DNA of 16,055 nucleotides from Dunaliella salina. Taxonomy: Eukaryota > Chlorophyta > Chlorophyceae > Chlamydomonadales > Dunaliellaceae. Position 1 is the first letter of the stretch, and every line of letters starts with the position of its first letter. Position numbers and translations under genes: made by a program. This document shows, in pieces, positions 1 through 6,190 of the stretch. The notes under the pieces were generated by a model that was not told the DNA's origin, ran no database searches, and was given only the letters and a program-made list of their open reading frames with translations. Location: the NCBI GenBank assembly GCA_002284615.2, contig MU069613.1, forward strand, positions 408,108 to 424,162, in the 5' to 3' direction.

Positions 1-981
1 TGCATGCATGCTTGCACACATGCTTACAGGGTTTTTGGGACTGGGGACTGCAAGGTCTTATGTGACACTCTCTCCTTAGAGTTCCTTCGAGGTGCCAAGG
101 TGCGCACAAAAGGGCGTATTTTTGCTTTCCTTGCCACATGCAACGCTATCCCAGTTTTACTCACCATATGGATGGGCTCTAGCAGGTAGAAAAAGAAATT
201 CCCCAGAAAGCACAAATTTAGGGCTGGGACCCCCCCCCCCCCAAAACTCACCACCCACCCTCAGGATCCCCCTTTCAGTTACCCAACTCGGACAATTTGG
301 GGAGAAATCTGCCCCTCTCTTTACTGTCCATCCTTCTGCATATTCATAGCACCAAAGGAGTGAGTTATTGGGCAAAAACTGAGCAGCGTTTTTGGTGCCC
401 ATGTATTGCCTGTCCTACCAGGCATTCATAATTGGCTTGCAAGCCCGAAAATTGTCCTCCCAACTTCACCAAGCAAGATCGTATTATATATTGTCATTAT
501 GCAGGTTCCCAACTCGTGTGTGCAACTTTGAACTGCTATAACTTAGCACAAACCCTGGGTGCTAGGATGAAAACCAATGTGTTAGAAAGCTTAGCACCAC
601 TTCATTTTGGTACCAGGGTTCTGTGGTGATCTGTGTGTGGTCAAAATTTGGCTGGAAATCTGGCCAAACCTCAGAATTTCGACCCCGATTGTTTGAATTT
701 AGGCCTGAATACAAATCAAAAGATGTTATAATCTAAGAAATGTGAGAAAGAGCTCCTGGGAAGTAATCCTTGAGTAACACAGAGCTGAAGGCTTTGAGGT
801 CCACCAAGCCTCCAAGGCGTTCTCGCCCACCCTGACCCAGCCAAGCCGCCAATTGATCCCTTTGCAATGGTGTCTGCTACCGTAGCTACACAGCCAGTTC
901 AAATACTAATTAATTGTGGAGCACAATTTCGAAAATTTTATTCATTATTCCTAGTGTTCGAACTCACACAGCACCTTGATC

Positions 982-1026
982 ATTACGCATTATCTATCTT
1001 TTTTCAAGGAGTGCATAATGCATAAT
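982..1026. repeat. Inverted repeat, 12-bp arms
   Basis: The arms ATTACGCATTAT (982-993) and ATAATGCATAAT (1015-1026) are complementary at 11 of 12 positions, with a 21-base loop. The right arm is itself part of a tandem GCATAAT pair. This could form a cruciform or be the worn end of a small transposon; nothing else in the sequence decides between these. Confidence 0.45.
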
Positions 1027-1046
1027 CAGGTGTTTCAGGGGGGCGC

Positions 1047-1086
1047 GTGAAGGTGCATGAAGGTGCGCGAAGGTGTGTGTAGGTGC
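1047..1086. repeat. 10-bp minisatellite, 4 units
   Basis: Four units of the form GTGAAGGTGC follow each other with a strict 10-base period and a few substitutions. It lies in non-coding sequence. Confidence 0.75.
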
Positions 1087-1482
1087 GAAAAGAAAAACGA
1101 GCAGGGTGCTTACTGATGCGTAATGGAAATATTCAATCAAAAATTTTGGGGGTGCGTCGTGGTCAGGGTGCTGTATGGTAAATTTGGGGCTGGAAACGGC
1201 AAGTGCTGAAAATGGCCTCCCGGGCCTAAAGCTCAAGCTCTAACCCCCTAGCTAGATGGCTTAAGCCTGTGTTCCCTATCCAGCGGCTCTTGTTGGAGCG
1301 AGCCGGGCTTGCCAGGGCCCAGGCATCCAAGAAGGGGCAGCCCGTGAAGTAGGGTGCAAAGTGCCCAGCTAATATTATTTAAATATATTACATAATATTA
1401 CAAGAGGTCCGTATAATATTAATTTTGCCACACGGCGAAAACTGCTAAGACAGTCGGCTGGGCTAGCCTGGCATTAGAACAA

Positions 1483-1990
1483 ATGGGAAAAGGACGAGTC
1501 AAGCTAGTCGATAAGGATGAGGATGGCGTGGCGCGCCAGATGTGCCCGCAGGACCCCCGCTGAAGCCTAGCGGCGCCTTGAGGCCCACTGCAAGAAGCTC
1601 AGGGAAGGATATGATATGGTGCTACTGTCCGACCAGGAGCGTAAGCCATGCATGCTGAAATGCAAAGGCCATGGTGAGGTCTTGAGCCCCAGCAACCCCT
1701 CGCAAACATGCATGCAGCACAGCTCTTCATGCAAGCGCCCTCGCGAGGAGGAGGTGATGGACCTGGATTATGTAATGAAGAAGCAAACCCCAGCCACCCT
1801 GTCAAGCGCAAGGCGCAGTCATCTGTCACACCCTACATGCCATCAGCTGAGAAGGAGGCTGCTGTCAACAAGGACTTGCTCTGCTTCATCATCACCTTTG
1901 AGTCCCCCTTCAGGAAGCTGCAGGACAAATACATGAGAGCATCCTTCAGCAAGCTGGGCGTGCACATCAAGATACCCTGTTTGAATGCTT
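1483..1990 (+). pseudogene. Decayed hAT-like transposase N-terminus with BED-like finger
   Basis: Three consecutive plus-strand segments in different frames read like one protein. Segment 1 starts at ATG 1483 and runs through KLVDKDEDGVARQMCPQDP to a stop near 1561. Segment 2 (about 1571-1790) has RLEAHCKKLREGYDMVLLSD and then a BED-like pattern C-x3-C-x18-H-x3-C (CMLKC...QHSSSC), followed by a basic KRPREEE stretch. Segment 3 (about 1795-1990) has KRKAQSSVTPYMPSAEKEAA and then NKDLLCFIITFESPFRKLQ and FSKLGVHIKIP, the pattern seen after the BED finger in hAT-family transposases. At least two frameshifts separate the segments, and the rest of the transposase (RNase H-like core, C-terminal dimerisation region) is absent. 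The family call is by eye from motif order and spacing. A cellular BED-finger gene is possible but less likely, given the decay and the surrounding transposon debris. Confidence 0.55.
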
Positions 1991-2197
1991 GTTTGGGAAG
2001 CTCAAGCGCGGGCAACAAAGGTAGTTGAACAGCCTGCTTGAGCAGAGCAGCTATTGTGCAGCTGCACGCACCTCGCCTTAGTTCTGAGGTACCCACTTGC
2101 AAATGCTCTCTTGGGCAGCTTCAGTGTGGACAAAATGGATAATTGAACAGCCGCTTGAACAAAGTAGCTTTTTGAAACTGCACGCAGCTGTGCTTAT
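1984..2197. repeat. Imperfect tandem duplication, about 118-bp period
   Basis: The stretch beginning AATGCTTGTTTGGGAAGCT (1984) recurs in diverged form from 2102 (AATGCTCTCTTGGGCAGCT). Both copies continue through GTTGAACAGCC or ATTGAACAGCC, a CTTGA[GA]CA[GA]A segment and CTGCACGCA. It begins where the hAT-like coding similarity ends, so it could be transposon 3' sequence. Confidence 0.55.
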
Positions 2198-2199
2198 TT

Positions 2200-3500
2200 G
2201 ATTAACCCTCTCCCTGATCGTTATTTCCTCGCAGGGACTCAACCAATGAATTCCTGGGGTGCAAAAACCCCACCATACCTAATTTGAAAAGAATTCTTGA
2301 AATCTAGGGTTTATTACATAATGACTATAATTTTATAATAATAGTGTATAATACAGGATTTTGAAAATATGATTTTGAAAATATAATGTTATATTCCGCA
2401 CCCTACTGTGAAGCAGAAGAGCCCTGTGGAGCGACCTCAAGGTTACAGCTCAGTTGGTGATGCATGCATGGGCTCCAGTGTGTTTGGCATACATGTGCGC
2501 GCGCGCGCGACTGTGCTGATGTTGTGAATACATATTCCTTCATGGGTGCATATTCCCTTCTTTTGTAGCTCCCTCTCTCATGTAACTCCGCTTTCAAGCA
2601 GGGCTCTTCCAGTCCTCACATGCAGCTTCCCAGCTTGCTGCAGCATCAGCATAACCAACAGCAGCTCTCCGGCAGCAGCAGCAGCAGCAGCAGCAAGGAT
2701 TTGAATTGTGTATACAAATTGCCAGCCATCAGCCAATCGAACCCAATTGAATTGAAATATTAATTCCAGGGAACACTTTCGAACTAAAATAAATTTTTTA
2801 ATTATTGGGGGGGGGGGCCATTCGAACTGGTCGTGAAGTACGGTTTATCACTGCTACGCACCTGAGGCTAAATTTGATGAAATGGGATTGGTTGAGAAAT
2901 TCGAATTTTTCACGACATTTCCTCTTTTTTCCCTGTTTGGTCACCCTAGCTCACACTCAGCCAATTTTCCCACAACTTTTAAAGAAGAGGACCAAATAGT
3001 TTGCGATTGGGGTGGCTAGAGAGGCTCAGGAAAGTTCCCTGAGACAGACCCCCCAAAATGGCCAAGTAAGGACCCTGTGTTGTCACTTCCTGAAGCTTGG
3101 ATTGATTTGCCACATGTTTGACTCCACCACCCCTGCTGCCATCGCCCTTGCATGCATGGCACTGAATCCCAGCACTGGCTCCCAGCCATGCACACAAGCC
3201 TCCCTTCTTCCCAATTCGCACTGAGTGCCCGTCGACAGTGGTGCAGTTAATATTCTGTAGAAGTGCTGCCAAAAAAGTCTGGAGGAGGGAACCCAAAAAG
3301 TTTAGACCCTCCCCCGACAAGCCACCCCCTACCTGCCCTCTGCGACTAGACCTGTACGTGTACCATTCGATAACTCTTCAGCACAGGATTCTGAATTTGT
3401 TGTTCTGGAATGGATTGACATATGCTGCCCAAATTCTGCAAGAACTGCACCCTCATGGTTCTGGGTGTAAAATGTGGACTGGTCTTGCTTCCTGCAGCAC
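2200..3500. other. Gene-poor stretch with simple repeats
   Basis: I see no supported gene. Contents are a tandem 14-bp pair GATTTTGAAAATAT (2357-2384), a CG-rich dinucleotide run near 2496-2510, a (GCA)8 microsatellite (2672-2695) and an 11-base G run (2807-2817). The 106-codon plus frame at 3238-3558 has no family signature and runs into the 37-bp repeats. Part of the stretch could be intron of the ISCA2-like gene whose last exon lies at 3805. Confidence 0.5.
2672..2695. repeat. (GCA)8 microsatellite
   Basis: Eight uninterrupted GCA triplets, with further CAG/CAT-rich sequence just upstream. No coding frame around it can be supported. Confidence 0.9.
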
Positions 3501-3511
3501 GTTTTGCGCTC

Positions 3512-3685
3512 CATGGCCTAATGTGAAGCACTGGACCCTTGAATTTTGCATGGCCTAATGTGAAGCACTGGACCCTTGCATGGCCTAATGTATACTTGAA
3601 TAATAATAATAATAATAAATAATAATAATATTGTATGCTTGAATTTTGCATGGCCTAATGTGAAGCACTGGACCCTTGAATTTTG
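3512..3685. repeat. 37-bp repeats split by a TAA microsatellite
   Basis: A 37-bp unit beginning CATGGCCTAATGTGAAGCAC and ending CCTTGAATTTTG occurs at 3512-3548, as a 30-bp shortened copy at 3549-3578, as a truncated copy at 3579-3598, and complete again at 3649-3685. A (TAA)n run with one interruption (about 3599-3631) sits between the truncated copy and the last one. The units abut without unique spacers. The block lies just upstream of the ISCA2-like terminal exon and would be intronic if that gene extends leftwards. Confidence 0.8.
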
Positions 3686-3804
3686 TGAGAATGGCATCTG
3701 CTGCATTCCTTGGTGTAGTGCATTGTCATCTTCAATTGGTTGAAAAGGGCTTTCATGCGCTCATCCAACTGCAACAGCATTGCTGTATGTGCTTGCTTGT
3801 GCAG

Positions 3805-3912
3805 GTTGAATTTGAGGACAGCTTGATGCGGAGTGCGTTTGTGATAAACTCAAATCCAAATGCGGACAAGTCTACAAGCTGTGGCTGTGGCTCCTCATTC
3901 TCAGTGAAATGA
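3805..3912 (+). CDS. ISCA2: Terminal exon of A-type Fe-S carrier, ISCA2-like
   Basis: This exon encodes the last 35 residues of an A-type iron-sulphur cluster assembly protein, ending in TGA at 3910-3912. It reads VEFEDSLMRSAFVI, then NSNPNA, and closes with CGCGSSFSVK. The Cys-Gly-Cys near the C-terminus is the family's paired cluster-binding cysteine motif. The RSAF...NP spacing and SSFSVK ending resemble ISCA2/Isa2 more than ISCA1. In mitochondria, ISCA2 works with ISCA1 and IBA57 in maturing 4Fe-4S proteins. The exon is preceded by a good 3' splice site (GCTTGTGCAG, AG at 3803-3804). The earlier family cysteine (in a GGCSGF-type motif) must lie in an upstream exon, which I could not find in this window. 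The codons are clean, with no stop or frameshift. No TGTAA-type polyadenylation signal is visible for about 900 bases downstream. A processed or fragmentary pseudogene cannot be excluded, but the intact splice site argues for a live gene. Confidence 0.75.
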   Translation, partial: VEFEDSLMRSAFVINSNPNADKSTSCGCGSSFSVK

Positions 3913-4163
3913 CCTCCTCTTGAGACATGCTGGTGTGCACCTGTGAAATGGTGTGGATAGGTTTTAAGACCTGAGACAAATTTTTCCCCATTGTACTGTG
4001 GCAGCAACGCACTGCCTTTGTTTCCGCTTCAATTCATCCCTTTTTCAGCTTTTGCTCTTATGCGCCGCCAGGCAAGGGACATTTCTTTATGCTCGCGACC
4101 TTGTTCTGGTCTGTGTGGTTATTCCATGTGCTCTCTTGTTGCCCTGCCATCCATTATAATAAC

Positions 4164-4626
4164 CTATGAAAGGTTTAAACTGGTGCAAAGAGCGCTAGTG
4201 CGTGGCGTGGGATCGCTGGAGTAATTGCTATTCAGCAGGCGGCCAGGATCTGCATCCGCATCCTCCTCCCTCTCTACCTGATGCTGCTGCTGGTGGTCGG
4301 AATGAGGGAAGGCCTCATCGCCTGGACATGCTTCTGTTGTGCATCACGGACCTGGTCGTGGTGAGCCCTTAGCTCCCTCATAGCTTTCCTTTGGGAGGCT
4401 CTCAGTTGCTCCTGCTCGAATTTATGTGCTTGCTGGAGGTCTAGCAAGTGGGGGTGGAGCCCCTGCTGAAGGCTGTGTTGCTGAAACTGCTCCCATCACT
4501 ACATGGCTTCGTTGACGAAGGTGATGCACAGGGTAGTGGTGTGAGAGAGGATGGAGATGCCCCCCCAGGATGCGGGAGGGACAGAAGGGGTGGTGCCCAA
4601 AGGAGAAGGCAGGATTCTTGGAGGTT
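4164..4626 (-). pseudogene. Frameshifted coiled-coil, Gln/His-rich coding relic
   Basis: On the minus strand, an open frame from 4495 to the stop at 4274-4276 reads WEQFQQHSLQQGLHPHLLDL, then QQAHKFEQEQLRASQRKAM and RELRAHHDQVRDAQQKHVQ. This is a charged helical stretch typical of a coiled coil. Downstream the sense moves to another frame: GDEAFPHSDHQQQHQVERE, then EDADADPGRLLNSNYSSD, ending at a stop at 4164-4166. Upstream the first frame is broken by adjacent TAG and TGA (about 4496-4501) but stays open before them to about 4626 (GTTPSVPPASWGGISILSH). I infer one decayed gene with a frameshift and two stops. The function is unknown. Similar tails occur in DNA-binding partner proteins of some transposons, but no DNA-binding domain is visible here. 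Confidence 0.35.
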
Positions 4627-4751
4627 GAGGCTATATCCTGCAGCTTGGGAAGAATCCCCATAGCGCCTCTGAGGCTATATCCTGCAGCTTGGGAAGCATC
4701 CCCATAGCGCCTCTGAGGCCATATCCTGCAGCTTGGGAAGAATCCCCATAG
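4627..4751. repeat. 44-bp minisatellite, 3 units
   Basis: Units at 4627-4670, 4671-4714 and 4715-4751 (the last is partial) start GAGGCTATATCCTGCAGC, continue TTGGGAAGAATCCCCATAG and end CGCCTCT. Only single-base differences separate them. A 23-base piece of the unit (4651-4673) recurs exactly at 9301-9323, at a LINE fragment junction. Because 44 is not a multiple of 3, frames crossing the array shift at every unit. Confidence 0.9.
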
Positions 4752-4858
4752 GTAACGCAAGGTTACATCGCTTTATCCGCCTACAAGGGCAGCTGAGCGG
4801 AGACTTAGAGGCCTGTAACCAGACCAATTTAAGCAAAAATGAAAGCATTGTTCAAAAG

Positions 4859-5090
4859 TCAGGCACAGCATGTCAAGCATGCAGACACAAACTTGGCTAA
4901 TTCTAAAACATTAGCTTGGTTCATGAAGTCTCTGAGGCGTACTGGACAACCGGGAGGTGCACAGCTGAACAAATGATGGAACTGATTGCGCAAGTCTGTC
5001 AGATCCTGGGAAGGGCACTCCAGAATAATGTGCTCTTCATCTTGCACAGTGTGCCAATCGCATTTGTTGCAAATTCTGAGCTCGTAAGGC
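4859..5090 (-). pseudogene. LINE ORF2 C-terminal fragment with CCHC zinc knuckle
   Basis: The minus frame entering at about 5090 reads GPYELRICNKCDWHTVQDEE and then HIILECPS, giving the Cys-x2-Cys-x9-His-x4-Cys pattern found near the C-terminus of LINE reverse-transcriptase polyproteins. It continues DLRNQFHHLFSCAPPG and RLRDFMNQANVLELAKF, and ends at TGA 4859-4861. The 76 residues are uninterrupted, so only the far end of an element remains. TGTAA lies about 90 bases downstream on this strand (4763-4767). The fragment is cut on its 5' side exactly where the GATC-rich repeat begins (5091). By style it could be the 3' end of the same element family as 6190-8451, which is on the same strand. 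Confidence 0.8.
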
Positions 5091-5345
5091 CCCGGTTACA
5101 CGTGCGGGATCACCCCCACGGATCAGGGTCGGGATCACCATTTTTCAGACCAAATTTCTCTGCATAGCATGATGCAGAAGATTTTTGCGAGGCAATTGGC
5201 CCCAAAACTAGATGGAAGCCCACATCCGTCAGTTTCCTAGAGAATTTTGATTGGGAAACAAATAATTTCCCTTGATCCGGATCCGTGGTGCGGTTACACG
5301 ACGGATCAAACCCTGGGATCATCCCCCTCCGGATCACCCCCCTCA
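5091..5345 (+). repeat. GATC-rich repeat, two direct copies of a CGGTTACACG motif
   Basis: The first copy begins CCCGGTTACACG at 5091 and continues with spaced GGATCA units to about 5140. A second related copy (about 5285-5345) has CGGTTACACG followed by GGATCA, GGGATCA and GGATCACCCCCC. About 145 bases of unrelated AT-richer DNA separate them. The same pattern occurs inverted at 6089-6190. The left border abuts LINE coding sequence; the bases before it are TAAGG. Confidence 0.75.
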
Positions 5346-5424
5346 TAAAAAAGAAAGAAAGTGGATTTTGAGGTGGAATCATCTGAAAAGCAGAGCCATT
5401 TCACCCTCCCTTTTTTTGCTCGGC

Positions 5425-5903
5425 ATGGAACCCACTTCAGCTTGTGTTGGACCTGGCCTGCACGCCTTCTTGTTGGCCTTCTTGGTCCTTTTCTTCTCTG
5501 GTCCGCCACAAGTTGGCCTGCCCACCGATGATTTCGTGCTCACTGGGCTTCTGACAGCCCTTCAGATTCAGAACCATACCGTCCCTGAAGCCATTATGGT
5601 GAGTGAAGTGGGCAGCAGTGACTGCATGGGCGCAAGTAGGTGTGTGTTGGAGTGCCTTGTGTTGCGTTAAGACTCGGTACACTAGTTTGTGTTTGTGTTC
5701 CAAAACACTCACTCCTCCATGCATGGACTGTGCATGCCCCCCTTCAGGTGTCCATGGCTGCTCTGGAGGATGACCTTCCTGCCAAAAAGAGGAGGAGGAG
5801 TTTCTGGAGCATCATCTTTCCCATGCCATCCTCAGGGAGAACTCCCTCCTCCTCCACCTCCTCCTCATCATCCTGGCTGCCCCCCCTCATACACACCCCA
5901 TGA
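5425..5903 (+). CDS. Small spliced gene, hydrophobic N-terminus, unknown function
   Basis: Exon 1 (5425-5598) starts at ATG 5425 and encodes 58 residues with a hydrophobic segment (HAFLLAFLVLFF, residues about 13-24) that could be a signal peptide or membrane anchor. It ends at a near-consensus donor, ATG|GTGAGTGAAG (GT at 5599-5600). The 149-base intron ends TGCATGCCCCCCTTCAG at 5747. Exon 2 (5748-5903) stays in phase and adds AALEDDLPAKKRRRSFWSII and a Ser-rich tail, giving about 109 residues in all. KKRRR could be a nuclear localisation signal. After codon FP (about 5822) another frame has markedly C-ending codons and reads HAILRENSLLLHLLLIILAA, so a one-base error or decay may have changed the original C-terminus. 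I do not recognise the family. The gene sits inside the segment bounded by inverted GATC repeats and may belong to that element. Confidence 0.45.
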
Positions 5904-6088
5904 AGACGGGAAAGGCTCTCTTTGATGGGGTTGATTTGAATCCCACTCATAGCAAATATCAATGTTAGAAAATGTGCACATTCTGCCTCCTGGCCTGCAA
6001 AGAAAATTCTTTGGACGTTTCTCTTGCATGCACAGTCAGACTATTAGGTCCTTGTGCCGAATCAACTTAGTTAGAATTTTATTAATGG

Positions 6089-6190
6089 GTGATCCCAGAG
6101 GCGGATCGCCCCCCCCCCCCCTGGATCAGGGTCGGGATCAGGGGGGGGTGATCCCGGGGTGGGATCCCCCGTGTAACCGGGTCGGGATCA
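6089..6190 (-). repeat. GATC-rich repeat, inverted copy
   Basis: On the minus strand this reads TGATCCCGACCCGGTTACACG and then GGGGATCCC, GGGATCACCCCCCCC and further TGATCCCGACC units, ending near a 13-base C run (plus strand 6109-6121). It aligns with the copy at 5285-5345 over about 45 bases (GGTTACACG, then GGATC, then ACCC[CT]GGGATCA and a C run). On its outer side it joins LINE coding sequence exactly at 6190. Confidence 0.75.

Larger units (their letters stand above)
1..1480. other. Gene-free stretch
   Basis: I see no supportable gene on either strand. Open frames here are under 90 codons, have no recognisable motif, and overlap simple sequence. The stretch holds TGCATG repeats at its start, a 13-base C run (230-242), an imperfect inverted repeat (982-1026), a 10-bp minisatellite (1047-1086) and an AT-rich block with repeated AATATTA palindromes (about 1370-1425). 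Confidence 0.6.
5091..6181. mobile_element. Candidate DNA element bounded by inverted GATC-rich ends
   Basis: CCCGGTTACACG at 5091 faces its reverse complement CGTGTAACCGGG at 6170-6181. Both are followed inwards by GGATC-type units, so the segment looks like an insertion with terminal inverted repeats. It is 1.09 kb and contains the spliced plus-strand gene 5425-5903. Both outer borders cut minus-strand LINE coding sequence. Against a simple insertion: no target-site duplication is visible (TAAGG on the left, TCGGGAT on the right), and the LINE sequence expected between its two flanking fragments is missing, so a deletion must have accompanied or followed it. A chance placement of two copies of one dispersed repeat is the alternative. 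Confidence 0.3.

Noticed and set aside
994..1236. 80-codon minus-strand ORF
   Set aside because: It runs through the 10-bp minisatellite and has no domain-like pattern.
3512..3685. CRISPR-like array of 37-bp repeats
   Set aside because: The units touch each other with no unique spacers, one is truncated, and the surroundings are eukaryotic. It is a minisatellite.
5748..5962. Exon 2 of the 5425-5903 gene as a PIF/Harbinger transposase N-terminus
   Set aside because: The basic KKRRRSFW stretch recalled such proteins, but no catalytic or helix-turn-helix motif follows in any frame, so I do not make the call.
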